In this document: one piece after another, positions 52,730 to 62,800 of the stretch | How the letters are laid out: each line of letters starts with the position of its first letter | Numbering within the stretch: position 1 is the first letter of the stretch | Source: UBA6107 sp964533735 | Lineage (GTDB): Bacteria > Chloroflexota > Anaerolineae > Anaerolineales > Anaerolineaceae | Assembly: GCA_964533735.1 (NCBI GenBank) | Contig: CAZHMD010000003.1 | Span: forward strand, 144,188 to 208,187 | DNA: 64,000 nt | Direction of reading: 5' to 3' | The notes under the pieces: model-generated | Seen by the model: the letters and a program-made list of their open reading frames with translations, nothing else | What the model was told of the DNA's origin: nothing | Databases searched by the model: none | Made by a program: the position numbers and the translations under genes

Positions 52730-53757
52730 GAACGATCCCGGTCTGTCTGGTTGGTTTTGGTAACGTGGGCAAAGCGCTGGTACATCTGCTTGAGAAAAAG
52801 CAACCCGTCTTGATGTCGCAATTCGGGTTTTCGACAGTAATTACAGGCATATCCACCGGCAGCCATGGAATGGCCATCGACCCTGACGGGATTGATATCG
52901 ACAAGGCCGTTCTACTGGTGGAATCGGGAAAAGCCCTGTCCACAATATCCAAAAAATCCGCCCAAGTGGATAACCTAACTTTCATCCGCGAGTGTCCGGC
53001 GGAAGTTCTGTTCGAGAACACTCCTGTAAATCATCACACCGGACAGCCGGCTGCGGATCATCTCAAAGCTGCGCTGAAAGCGGGAATGCACGCCATCACT
53101 GCCAACAAAGGCCCGGTTGTGCACGCTTACCAGGAATTGACTTCCCTGGCGCAGAAACAGAATCGACGTTTTTTATTTGAGTCTGCAGTGATGGATGGCG
53201 CGCCGATCTTCTCCCTATTCCGCGGACCACTGCCGGCAGTGGAACTGAAGGGGTTTCACGGCATTCTTAACTCCTGCACCAACTTGCTGCTGGAATTGAT
53301 GGAACAGGGAAAAACCTTTGAAGAAGCAGTCGCGTACGGACAATCAGTTGGGATAACCGAGACGGACCCAAGCGCAGACATTGACGGTTGGGATGCTGCG
53401 ATCAAGGTATGCGCACTGTCCACAGTTTTAATGGGAATCCCATTGAAACCAGGAGAAGTCGATAGAACCGGAATTCGCGGTATTACTGCTCAAATGGTCG
53501 CGGATGCATTAAAAATCGGTGAACGCTGGAAACTGGTGTGCAGTGTACAGCGGCAAGGAGAATCTGTTACCGCGACAGTGGCGCCTCAGCGAATTTCCAC
53601 TGGCAGTCCGTTTTACAGCATTAATGGCACCAGTTCATTCGTCCAATTTGAAATGGATACCTTACCCGGATTAGGCATCCTCGAAAGCAACCCCGGACCG
53701 GAAACCACGGCTTACGGATTGCTGGCAGATCTGATCAATGCTGTACGCGGCGCATGA
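52726..53757 (+). CDS. hom: Homoserine dehydrogenase (no ACT domain)
   Basis: Reduces aspartate semialdehyde to homoserine for threonine and methionine synthesis. The N-terminal Rossmann motif is CLVGFGNVGKALVHLLEK (residues 5-22), followed by the catalytic domain with AGMHAITANKGPV, ESAVMDGAPIFSL and GILNSCTNLLLELME. The segment with DPSADIDGWDAAIK contains the substrate-binding aspartates and the catalytic lysine. At 343 residues the C-terminal ACT regulatory domain is missing, so feedback control by threonine is not expected. Start and stop overlap neighbours by ATGA on both sides. Confidence 0.93.
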   Translation: MRTIPVCLVGFGNVGKALVHLLEKKQPVLMSQFGFSTVITGISTGSHGMAIDPDGIDIDKAVLLVESGKALSTISKKSAQVDNLTFIRECPAEVLFENTPVNHHTGQPAADHLKAALKAGMHAITANKGPVVHAYQELTSLAQKQNRRFLFESAVMDGAPIFSLFRGPLPAVELKGFHGILNSCTNLLLELMEQGKTFEEAVAYGQSVGITETDPSADIDGWDAAIKVCALSTVLMGIPLKPGEVDRTGIRGITAQMVADALKIGERWKLVCSVQRQGESVTATVAPQRISTGSPFYSINGTSSFVQFEMDTLPGLGILESNPGPETTAYGLLADLINAVRGA

Positions 53758-54281
53758 AGATGTCTGTGAAAAAGAAAATTGGCCACGAGGTTTTTATTTC
53801 TCTCGGCACCAACCTGGGTGATCGAGAATCCAATCTATGCCTTGCGCGTGAAAAAATAACAGCAGGAGTTGAAATCATCTCCAGCTCAAGTGTTTATGAA
53901 ACACCTCCCTGGGGAGTGATCGATCAACCCGCTTTTCTAAACCAGGTTGTTAGGGGGACAACACTTCTCACCCCATTTCAATTGCTCACCTTCCTCAAAA
54001 AAATTGAGCGCGGAATGGGGCGTTTGAAAACCTTCCGTTTCGGACCCAGGCTGATCGACCTGGATATTCTCCTGTATGATGACAGGCAAATAACCCGCCC
54101 GCGGCTGATCATTCCACATCCAAGGATGTGCCAACGGGCCTTTGTGCTCGTCCCCCTTGCTGAGATTATTCCAGATCAGCTAGTCCCCGGCTCAGAGTTG
54201 ACCGTTAGGCAGCACCTGTCCGAGTTGGAAGTCACTGGAATTAAGAAGGTTGACCTTGCCAAGCTAGCGAATGGAGAGTGA
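53754..54281 (+). CDS. folK: HPPK, 6-hydroxymethyl-7,8-dihydropterin pyrophosphokinase
   Basis: Transfers pyrophosphate from ATP to hydroxymethyl-dihydropterin in folate synthesis. The motifs are SLGTNLGDRESNL near residue 16, FKKIERG-like LKKIERGMGR near 83, the signature GPRLIDLDILLYDD near 97, and IPHPRMCQRAFVLVPLAEI near 119. The 175 residues are typical. Its start overlaps the homoserine dehydrogenase stop, and its end abuts folP, giving adjacent steps of one pathway. Confidence 0.95.
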   Translation: MKMSVKKKIGHEVFISLGTNLGDRESNLCLAREKITAGVEIISSSSVYETPPWGVIDQPAFLNQVVRGTTLLTPFQLLTFLKKIERGMGRLKTFRFGPRLIDLDILLYDDRQITRPRLIIPHPRMCQRAFVLVPLAEIIPDQLVPGSELTVRQHLSELEVTGIKKVDLAKLANGE

Positions 54282-54283
54282 AG

Positions 54284-55150
54284 ATGGGTGAAAATAAGCC
54301 ATTCCTTGAATTTGGAAAACGCACATTCATCATGGGAGTCCTTAATATCACACCGGATTCGTTTTCCGGAGACGGGCTGCTGGTAGGAACCAACCTGTTG
54401 AAAAATGCCCTTGCGCGTGCAGAGGAATTTCTTGAAGAAGGTGCAGATATCCTGGACATCGGGGGGGAAAGCACACGACCAGGAGCTGAAACGGTCACAA
54501 TTGAGGTGGAATTGGCACGCGTATTACCAGTGATTAAAGCCATCCGGTCTAATGGTATCGGCTGTCCGATCTCAATCGATACTTATAAAGCCAGTGTCGC
54601 AGAAGCAGCATTGGATGTTGGAGCGAATTGGATCAACGATGTGTGGGGTTTGCATGCTGATCCACAAATGGGTAATGTTGCAGCCAAATTCAATGCAAGG
54701 CTCATTTTGATGCACAACCGCAGTAAACCATCCCAGGTAGCACTGCAGCAGCAATTGGGCGGGCGATACGTAGGTGTGCCGTATGACAACCTGCTTGAAG
54801 ATGTGCAGCGCGAATTAATGGAAAGTGTTTCCATTGCCCGCAATGATGGTGTACCAGATAGCAACATCATCCTGGATCCAGGTATTGGCTTCGGCAAAAC
54901 CGTTGAACAAAACCTCGAATTGGTAAACAGGTTAAGCGAGATCAAAGCGCTTGGTTTTCCTGTGCTTTTAGGTCCATCGCGCAAATCCTTTATCGGCTAC
55001 ACGCTTAATTTACCGCCTGATGAACGCCTGGAGGGAACTGCAGCTGTATGTGCGGTTGGCATTGTCCGCGGCGCAGACATCCTGCGCGTACATGATGTTC
55101 AAACCATGGCACGAGTGGCCCGTATGACCGATGCAGTGATCCGAAAGTGA
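54284..55150 (+). CDS. folP: Dihydropteroate synthase
   Basis: Joins the pterin pyrophosphate made by FolK with p-aminobenzoate; this is the sulfonamide target. The signature MGVLNITPDSFSGDG near residue 17 is followed by DIGGESTRPGAE, WINDVWG, LDPGIGFGKT near 190, LGPSRKSFIG near 228 and a C-terminal ADILRVHDV. The ATG at 54284 with GGAG upstream is preferred over a GTG six bases before it. It is the last gene of the run and is convergent with the GT2 gene (2-base gap). Confidence 0.95.
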   Translation: MGENKPFLEFGKRTFIMGVLNITPDSFSGDGLLVGTNLLKNALARAEEFLEEGADILDIGGESTRPGAETVTIEVELARVLPVIKAIRSNGIGCPISIDTYKASVAEAALDVGANWINDVWGLHADPQMGNVAAKFNARLILMHNRSKPSQVALQQQLGGRYVGVPYDNLLEDVQRELMESVSIARNDGVPDSNIILDPGIGFGKTVEQNLELVNRLSEIKALGFPVLLGPSRKSFIGYTLNLPPDERLEGTAAVCAVGIVRGADILRVHDVQTMARVARMTDAVIRK

Positions 55151-55152
55151 AA

Positions 55153-55848
55153 TTATTGTAAGTTGTATTTTATGATATACCAAATGGCCATCAAGCCATC
55201 TTTAAAACCGATCTTCTTTCCCTCGCTATAAGTCCTTCCAGAATAAAACACGGGAACCTCTACCAGTTTCGCATTTTTCTTCGCCAGATAAGCAGTCACT
55301 TCTATCTCAAATCCAAATCGTTCCGAATTGATCGGCATCTCCCGCAGCAAATCGCCGTTTATTGCCTTATAGCAGGTTTCAACATCGGTTAACTTTAATC
55401 CATTGAATAAGTTTGAAAGAATAGTAAGGGTTTTATTAGCCAGATAATGTTGAGTATAGCGCGAGCCGTGTTCTTGCCAATTAATAAAACGGGAACCATA
55501 AACAGCATCCACATCTTTTTCACGAAAAACCTGCATGAGCTTGTTGATATCGTGAGGATCATATTCAAGATCGGCGTCCTGGATAATGATCACATTTCCG
55601 CTAGTAGCTGCTATCCCTGTTCGTAAGGCTGCAGTTTTTCCGCAATTTTCAGGTTGAAAAATCACATTAAGGCGGGGTTCTTTACTGGCATAATCAGTCA
55701 GTATGTCCCTACTATTGTCTTTTGAACCGTCATCCACCGCCACAACCTCGAAAATGTCTGGAACAGCGGTAAAAACGAGACCGAGTACCTTTTCGAGCGT
55801 ACGTGATTCGTTGTAGACCGGCATAACGGCGGATAATCTAGGTTCCAT
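55153..55848 (-). CDS. Family 2 glycosyltransferase (dolichol/polyprenyl-phosphate sugar type)
   Basis: A soluble 231-residue GT-A enzyme. It has SAVMPVYNESRTLEKVL at the N-terminus, VDDGSKDNSRDIL near 39, the DxD-like IIQDADLEYDP near 85, and GSRFINWQEHG. The C-terminal EVPVFYSGRTYSEGKKIGFKDG is typical of polyprenyl-phosphate mannose/glucose synthases without membrane tail. The ATG at 55848 has AGGAG upstream, so the earlier start overlapping GH127 is rejected. It follows the GH127 gene on the same strand. Confidence 0.92.
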   Translation of the reverse strand: MEPRLSAVMPVYNESRTLEKVLGLVFTAVPDIFEVVAVDDGSKDNSRDILTDYASKEPRLNVIFQPENCGKTAALRTGIAATSGNVIIIQDADLEYDPHDINKLMQVFREKDVDAVYGSRFINWQEHGSRYTQHYLANKTLTILSNLFNGLKLTDVETCYKAINGDLLREMPINSERFGFEIEVTAYLAKKNAKLVEVPVFYSGRTYSEGKKIGFKDGLMAIWYIIKYNLQ

Positions 55849-55877
55849 AAAACTCCTGGTGGATTCGAACCTTTTCA

Positions 55878-57845
55878 TTATAACCGCTGCTTCACGAACA
55901 CCGTCATGGTTGAATTACCGCGGTTTCCCCACAAAGCGTAAGGAACGAAGGTCAGGTTTTCACCTGATGGGTTACTCCCCTTGATTATTGGGACACCTGC
56001 CAAAATAGTAGATTCACTAGCGGCGGAGAGAGCACCTCTGACCAGGGTTTGATGCATCATGTCAACTGGATTATCGATACTCTCCAGGCAATAGAGCATA
56101 GGGCCGCGTGCCAAGGCTACCTTGCCACCACAGTTAGGGATGCGAGAGTTCTGCTCCAGGGTCCGAATTGGCATAGAAAATTGCATTTCGACAATATCTC
56201 CAGAGTCGAATTCCCTATCGAGCTGCATCCAGACGGAAGAACCAAAATTCAGACCACAAGCCGCACTTTCGCTTTTCTTCATTTCAGAAGTCATTGGTTG
56301 GATCATCTGCCCATTTACACGCAGTATGCATTCTTCAGTCCATGCCGGGCGTCGCAAGTGCAGGGTGAGTCTTGCAGGTGTGTCCATTTCCAAAATCAAT
56401 CGAACCTTACCATCCCACGGTAACCCGGATTCCATGTGCAGCAATATGTTGTTACCATTTTCCAAGGTGACATCACAGCCAATGTATTGATGCACACGTA
56501 TCTCGTTCCCCTGGATGCTTACTGCATGGTCCGCTATGTTCGCCCACACTCGCGATAAGTTGGATGGGCAGCAGGGAATGTCATACCAGGCTTCGCGGAT
56601 GTATTGTTCGTGTGTTGTGAGAGGGTTATTGTAAAAATAAGAACAACCATCCAATCCAATCCCAACGGAAGCGGCGTTGTAGAGCTGCCACTCCAGAAGA
56701 TCATCATACCTACTCTCACCAGTGAGAATTGCCATTTCCTGATTCCAAAGCATGCAACCAATGGCAGCGCATGTTTCGTTATATGCCAATTCCGGATTCA
56801 GTTCATAATCGTTGCCAAATCCTTCAATCAGCGGCAGTGAACCGATTCCGCCAGTTACAAACATACGCCGTTTGACCATATGCTCCCATATACTTGCAAG
56901 GCGAGGGAGGGCAGCATCGTCTCGCTCATCCAGCGAAAGCATGGACAGAGCAGTATTGAGATAGGTAAACCTCACTGCATGCCCAACAGGTTCCTCCTGC
57001 TTATCCACGGGCAAATGCTGTTGTGTGTATTTCCCCGAGAGTGCGCTGGCAGCAAAGCGCAAGGGTGTTGACCACGGGACGAGGTGCTTGTTGTGAGCCG
57101 GTAAGTGAAAGCTGGCCGCCTCTGGGTGACTCTGATAATATTTTTTTCGAAGAGTCTTGACAGTGTTCATCCTGCCTGCGCTCCACAATGCCTGCCAAAT
57201 AAATTGCAGCCAATATGTAGATATCCTGCCCCGCCGCTGTAGAAATCGCTTCGCGAGCTCGCGGTACCGAGTGTTGCCGGTTTGCCGGCTCAGGTGGATG
57301 AGAGCGATCTCTATTTCCTCGTGTCCGTCAGTGGATACAGGCGTTGCATCCCAAAAGTGTTCAACCAGCAGGTCAGCGGCTTTTCTAGCTATAGTAAATA
57401 ATCTCTCTTCACGTGTTGCTCGCTGGTGCCAAATCCCAGCCTCAATGAGGTGTCCGAGGCAATAAAACTCGTGCTCGATTTGTAAATTCTTCCAGCGGGT
57501 TTTGCCAAAATGGATTTGGTTATACGTGTACAGGTAACCATCATCCTCCTGCGCTTTCTCAAGAATGGCAATGAATTCATCAATCAATGCTCTCAAGCGT
57601 GGAGAAGGGTCGTAAATCAGTATGCGCGAGGCAGCATCCAGCCACTTGTAGGCATCAGAATCAGCAAAGAAAAAACCCTGCCGGAACCCTTCCTTCAAAC
57701 CGGCAGCTATGCGAAAGTTATCAATGCAGTGAGCAGCTTCAAGCTGTTCCCACTGATGATAGATGGCAACCTGGGAGTTTAAGCGTAAACGTTCAGCCCA
57801 AAAACCGCTGGTGACCTTTGCATCCCTGATCGAATATTCATGCAT
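55878..57845 (-). CDS. GH127-like glycoside hydrolase (beta-L-arabinofuranosidase family)
   Basis: A 655-residue enzyme of the DUF1680/GH127 family that removes beta-L-arabinofuranose residues from plant or polysaccharide-derived sugars. The N-terminal RDAKVTSGFWAERLRLNS and the (alpha/alpha)6 barrel segments match. The active-site set is seen: ETCAAIGCMLWNQEM with the glutamate and one zinc-binding cysteine, and CCPSNLSRVWANI with the nucleophile/zinc cysteine pair. No signal peptide is seen, so it acts inside the cell on imported oligosaccharides. Confidence 0.92.
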   Translation of the reverse strand: MHEYSIRDAKVTSGFWAERLRLNSQVAIYHQWEQLEAAHCIDNFRIAAGLKEGFRQGFFFADSDAYKWLDAASRILIYDPSPRLRALIDEFIAILEKAQEDDGYLYTYNQIHFGKTRWKNLQIEHEFYCLGHLIEAGIWHQRATREERLFTIARKAADLLVEHFWDATPVSTDGHEEIEIALIHLSRQTGNTRYRELAKRFLQRRGRISTYWLQFIWQALWSAGRMNTVKTLRKKYYQSHPEAASFHLPAHNKHLVPWSTPLRFAASALSGKYTQQHLPVDKQEEPVGHAVRFTYLNTALSMLSLDERDDAALPRLASIWEHMVKRRMFVTGGIGSLPLIEGFGNDYELNPELAYNETCAAIGCMLWNQEMAILTGESRYDDLLEWQLYNAASVGIGLDGCSYFYNNPLTTHEQYIREAWYDIPCCPSNLSRVWANIADHAVSIQGNEIRVHQYIGCDVTLENGNNILLHMESGLPWDGKVRLILEMDTPARLTLHLRRPAWTEECILRVNGQMIQPMTSEMKKSESAACGLNFGSSVWMQLDREFDSGDIVEMQFSMPIRTLEQNSRIPNCGGKVALARGPMLYCLESIDNPVDMMHQTLVRGALSAASESTILAGVPIIKGSNPSGENLTFVPYALWGNRGNSTMTVFVKQRL

Positions 57846-57943
57846 TGACTAACCTCAAGAAATCATACCCTCATTGATTTTACATATATTTTTATTATAT
57901 CGAGTGGTTATAATCAAAAACATAGATGAAACGTGAGGTTTAT

Positions 57944-59341
57944 ATGGATAAATTTGATGTGGTGATTATTGGTGCAGGTCCAGGTGGGTATGTTGCCGCC
58001 ATCCGTGCGGCACAGTTGGGATTGTCGGTTGCCATTGTGGACAAGGAATGGCTTGGCGGCGTATGCCTGAACATCGGCTGCATTCCCTCGAAGGCTTTAT
58101 TGAAAAACGCCGAGGTTGCTCATACCTTACGCGAGCGCGGCAAGGATTTCGGTTTCTCCTTTGATAACCTCAAGCTGGACTATGCAGCGGCAGTAAAACG
58201 CAGCCGGCAGGTTTCAGACCGCCTTACACGCGGGGTTGGTTTCCTAATGAAGAAATACAATATCCCCGTGGTAATGGGCACCGCAAAATTAACCAGTGCC
58301 ACCACGGTCCAAGTAATCGCGACCGATGGTACTTCTAGCGTATTGAATGCCAGTAATATCATTATCGCCACCGGATCTTTCCCCGCGGTCGTTCCGGGCA
58401 TTACAGTGGATGGTGAAAAGGTTATCACGTACCGTGAAGCCATCCTGCAGGAGAAACAACCAAAGTCAGTGGTGATCATCGGGGCTGGCGCTATCGGTCT
58501 TGAATTTGCCACAGTCTGGAATTCTTACGGTACCGAGGTCACTCTGGTCGAAATGCTGCCACGGATTGCCCCGCTTGAAGATGAAGAAGTCAGTGCTGAA
58601 TTAACTAAAGCTTTCACCAAGCGCGGTATTAAGAACCTGGTGGAAACACGCGTGGAAAAGATACAAACCACCGCGAAAGGCGTTAAGGTATCTGTCAGTG
58701 GCAAGGACGGAGTACAAGTGCTTGAGGCTGAACAAGCACTGGTCGCCATCGGATTCAAGCCCAACAGCACCAACCTGGGGCTCGAGGAAGTCGGGGTGAC
58801 ATTAACAGAGCGCAAGCACATCCAGGTGGATGAACGCATGTCTACTAATGTAACGGGAATTTGGGCGATTGGAGACGTAACTGGGAAGTTGTTGCTCGCT
58901 CACGTTGCATCCACGCAGGGCATCTTATGCGCTGAAGCCATAGCCGGTTTGGAAACTCAACCGATTGACTACACCATGGTCCCGCGAGCTACCTACAGCC
59001 AGCCGCAGATCGCCTCATTTGGCTATACTGAAATACAATTAAAGGAACAGGGTAAAGTGGTGAAGATTGGTAAGTTCCCGTTCCAGCCAAATGGTAAAGC
59101 TCTGGGCATGGGGGATTATGCCGGTTTTGTGAAGATCCTGGTGGATGAAAAGTATGGTGAGATCCTGGGAGCACACATGGTCGGCCCAGAGGTTTCTGAG
59201 CTGTTGCCCGAGCTTACCCTGGCGCAGCAAAATGAATTAACCATCAGCGAGATCGCGCGAAACATCCACGCACACCCCACACTGAGCGAGGCTTTGATGG
59301 AAGCTGCTGAAAATGCCGAGGGTAAAGCGATCCATATCTAG
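57944..59341 (+). CDS. lpdA: Dihydrolipoyl dehydrogenase
   Basis: FAD enzyme (E3) that reoxidises dihydrolipoamide with NAD in 2-oxoacid dehydrogenase and glycine cleavage complexes. The FAD motif is VVIIGAGPGGYVAAIRAAQLG near residue 5. The redox-active disulfide is GGVCLNIGCIPSK near 36. The NAD motif is VVIIGAGAIGLEFA near 177. The active-site base is in the C-terminal HAHPTLSEAL. The ATG with GAGG upstream gives 465 residues; a start six codons earlier is less likely. No E1 or E2 genes are near, so it may serve several complexes. Confidence 0.95.
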   Translation: MDKFDVVIIGAGPGGYVAAIRAAQLGLSVAIVDKEWLGGVCLNIGCIPSKALLKNAEVAHTLRERGKDFGFSFDNLKLDYAAAVKRSRQVSDRLTRGVGFLMKKYNIPVVMGTAKLTSATTVQVIATDGTSSVLNASNIIIATGSFPAVVPGITVDGEKVITYREAILQEKQPKSVVIIGAGAIGLEFATVWNSYGTEVTLVEMLPRIAPLEDEEVSAELTKAFTKRGIKNLVETRVEKIQTTAKGVKVSVSGKDGVQVLEAEQALVAIGFKPNSTNLGLEEVGVTLTERKHIQVDERMSTNVTGIWAIGDVTGKLLLAHVASTQGILCAEAIAGLETQPIDYTMVPRATYSQPQIASFGYTEIQLKEQGKVVKIGKFPFQPNGKALGMGDYAGFVKILVDEKYGEILGAHMVGPEVSELLPELTLAQQNELTISEIARNIHAHPTLSEALMEAAENAEGKAIHI

Positions 59342-59349
59342 TATTTAAC

Positions 59350-59377
59350 TTGATTTTTCTTACAACTCCTGCATAAT
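59350..59377 (+). promoter_or_regulatory. Promoter of the small membrane protein gene
   Basis: TTGATT (59350-59355) and CATAAT (59372-59377) are 16 bases apart, about 22 bases before the start codon. Confidence 0.55.
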
Positions 59378-59399
59378 TATCAAATAACCAGGAGGACTT

Positions 59400-59669
59400 A
59401 TGTATACAGATCAAGATATCGCCAATCTCGTCGCACGTGTACAACAGCTTGAACAAATGGTCGCCAATCGTCCCGCGACCTCCCTGCCGCAATATGGCTT
59501 GCTATCAAAGAATTTCCTTACCCGCGCGTTCTCGGTGTGGGGACTATCCTTCATTGCAAGTCTTCTCATCGGTATTGCATTCTCTTGCATCGGCGCTATC
59601 CTCGGGCTCATCTTCGGTGGATCGATCCTCGGCCTCTTTGAGAACTTCGGCAGCCAATTCGGTTTGTAA
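59400..59669 (+). CDS. Small membrane protein with N-terminal coiled coil
   Basis: An 89-residue hypothetical protein. Residues 4-24 (DQDIANLVARVQQLEQMVAN) look like a short amphipathic helix or coiled coil. Residues 45-80 hold one or two glycine-rich hydrophobic segments (FIASLLIGIAFSCIGAILG and IFGGSILGLF). An AGGAGG site precedes the ATG and a terminator follows, so it is a real single-gene unit. Function unknown. Confidence 0.75.
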   Translation: MYTDQDIANLVARVQQLEQMVANRPATSLPQYGLLSKNFLTRAFSVWGLSFIASLLIGIAFSCIGAILGLIFGGSILGLFENFGSQFGL

Positions 59670-59700
59670 AAGCATCTAAACAAGTGCAAATCTATGAAAG

Positions 59701-59721
59701 AGCCCGTATAGCGGGTTTTTT
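59701..59721 (+). terminator. Intrinsic terminator
   Basis: CCCG pairs with CGGG, extended by weaker flanking pairs, around a 5-base loop, followed by TTTTTT. Confidence 0.7.
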
Positions 59722-59766
59722 CATATAAAACTCCAGGCACTGGATTTACGGATGAGAAATCCGCTA

Positions 59767-59775
59767 TGCTATAAT
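59767..59775 (+). promoter_or_regulatory. Extended -10 promoter of secA
   Basis: TGCTATAAT forms an extended -10 element about 25 bases before the secA start; the -35 region (TTTACG, spaced 19) is weak. Confidence 0.6.
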
Positions 59776-59800
59776 CTCCACTTGAAAAGCAGAGGTGTGT

Positions 59801-62800
59801 ATGGTTTTTAAGAAAATAAGTCAGGTTTTCGGTGGAGACCCACATAAAAAGGAAATCGAAAAGTATTCCCTTATCGTTGACCAGATCAACGAGCTTGAGG
59901 ACACATACGAAGCCTTGTCTATTGATGATCTCAAATCTAAAACCGTCGAATTTAAACAACGATTAGAAGAAGGCGAGACGCTGGATGATCTCCTGCCAGA
60001 AGCCTTCGCGCTAGTGCGCGAAGCCAGCAAACGCACCATCGGACAGAGACATTACGATATTCAAATGATCGGTGGTATGGCCCTTCACAACGGAACGATC
60101 GGTGAAATGCGTACAGGTGAAGGGAAGACGCTGGTTGCCACACTGCCGGGCTTTCTCAATGCGATTACCGGACAGGGTGTGCATGTGGTCACGGTTAATG
60201 ATTATCTTGCCAGGCGCGACGCTCGTTGGATGTTCCCTATCTACAACCTGTTGGGTCTGAGCGTGGGCGTACTTCAAATGGCAGGACGAACTGAGAATGG
60301 TCAGAAAGCATTCCTGGTTGACCTCGAAAAACCAAACGCGCGTGAGGATTTGCATCAATTGTCCCTGGTGAACAGAGCAGATGCCTACAAAGCTGATATC
60401 GTTTACGGCACCAACAGCGAATTCGGCTTTGATTATCTGAGGGACAACCTCACCACATCATTGGAAGCACGCGTACAGCGTGGGCATTATTATGCTATTG
60501 TGGATGAAGTTGACAATATCCTGATTGATGAAGCCCGAACACCGCTTATCATTTCCGGACCTGCCGCTGATAATTCAGAGGGTTACCAGCAGATGGCGCA
60601 GGTGGTACGAGCATTAGCCCCGGAAGATTACGAGATCAATGAGAAGGACCGCCAGGTTTCTCTCACGGAGATCGGTGAAGTGCATGTAGCAGAGATATTA
60701 GGCGAACCTCTTCGTGATCTTGATCGCCCGGAGGATATCACGCCTCGCCAGGCTCAGTTACTCGGTTATTTGGAGCAGGCGTTACGCGCACAACACCTTT
60801 ACAGGCGCAACAAGGATTACATTGTTCAGGGCGGCAAAGTCGTCATTGTTGACGAGTTCACAGGCAGGCTCATGCCCGGCCGGCGCTGGTCTGAAGGATT
60901 GCACCAGGCGGTTGAAGCCAAAGAAAATGTGCACATCGAGCCAGAGAATGTCACTTACGCCTCGATTACCATTCAGAATTATTTCCGGATGTATGAAAAA
61001 CTGGCTGGCATGACAGGTACTGCTCTCACCGAAGCGGAGGAGTTTTCCAAGATCTATAAGCTCTCCGTACTGCCCATACCGATGAACCTGGAATACGTTG
61101 CGTCACGGGAGAATTCACCGCTTGTGGTAGTAAATACAAAAGATGAACAAAAATATCCGGTACAGTACTACGCACGTCAGGATGACCCCACCAAAGCACC
61201 TGTATTTTGGCGGCGTCAGGACTTTCCCGATATGGTCTATCGTTCAGAAGAAGGTAAATTGCGGGCAATCACTCGCGAAGTACTTCATTACTACGCCATC
61301 GGTCGCCCCCAATTGCTCGGCACCACTTCTGTAGAACATTCTGAGCGGCTTTCCCTGCGTCTAGGGGCAGAATCCTTGAGACGCCTGGCACAAACCCTCA
61401 TCATCCGCGACGCCTGGCTGGAAAAGCACGATAAATCTCCCGAATTGGAAGTAGCTGAGCTTCAATTCCTAAACAAGCCTCTTTCTGAGCATAACATCGC
61501 TGAAATGCGCCCTGTCGCGCGCCAGGCTGGCCTTGATTCCACCAATCCTGAAGACCCAGCCAACCTCAAACGATTGCTGATGATCCTTGATTTGGCAGAA
61601 TCTCACGAAGCTCGGGTCCTCAGCAGCCTGCAAGGCGGTATCCCGCACCAGGTTCTCAATGCCCGTAAACATGATGAGGAATCGCAGATCATCGCCCGCG
61701 CCGGTGCCTACGGAGCCGTTACCATCGCCACGAACATGGCTGGTCGTGGAGTGGATATCAGATTAGGTGGCGAATTGAATGAAGAAGTCCTCGCCGATGT
61801 AATCCGGGTTTTGGAACGAGCGCATATAACTGAACCATATAATATGTCTAACGATGCCCGCCTGAAAGTTCTCAAGAGCTTGTCGGAAGACCAGGTTGGC
61901 ATTTATGAAGAATCAGTCAAAACTTTCCTTGAACATTTCGAGAATATGGATCGAGTCCGCGCGCTTGGCGGCCTGCATGTGATAGGTTCTGAACGGCACG
62001 AAGCACGCCGTATTGATAACCAGTTACGCGGGCGCGCTGCACGCCAGGGCGATCCCGGTTCTTCGCGGTTTTACCTTTCTCTTGAAGATGAATTGATGCG
62101 CTTGTTTGGCGGCGTGCAAATGGAAACCCTGATGGGGCGGCTGCGTGTGGATCCAAGCCTGCCAATTGAAAGCGGTCTGTTAGGCCGCATGGTCGAGCAG
62201 GCTCAGGAACGCGTGGAGGGCAACAACTTCGACGTCCGCAAGCACCTGTTAGAGTACGACGATGTATTGAATGCGCAACGAAATCGCATCTATGCCGAAC
62301 GCGACCGTGCTTTCAGAAAAGCCGACCTGCACGAAGATGTTATTGAATTGTTACGCACTGAACTCAACGAACGCATCCCAAATTCACTAAAGGATGAAGA
62401 AGGGCCATGGAAGTTGCTGGCATACCTGGAACAGGTACAGCCCACCATGGTTTTTGAACAGGAAGGTATGAAAACGCCTTCTTTCACCTTTCAATTAATT
62501 GCAGAAGAGGTTGCCAGGCGTATCGGTGAAGAACCTGACGACGTTAACCTGAAAGACTGCTTGCTAAAGATTGCCGGTGAAGCGCTGGAGACTGAAATTG
62601 ATCACCTTTTAAAAAACGCTCGATCACTGCTCGAAAAGACCGAGGATACAGTCAACGAGGTTACTTCTGACCGACTGGATGCCCTGGATAGTTATTTTGA
62701 AGGGTTGGAGATAGGTGGAAATGAAGAAGGCCAACCTGTCAGGCGCCCACAGGAGATCCTCGAAGAACTCTCTGGATTAGTCAGCACCCCTCTGCGCCTC

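Noticed and set aside
55858..55876. T-arm-like sequence GGTTCGAATCC followed by ACCA on the minus strand
   Set aside because: It looks like the 3' part of a tRNA, but the sequence before it is the coding end of the GH127 gene and no acceptor or anticodon arm can be formed.
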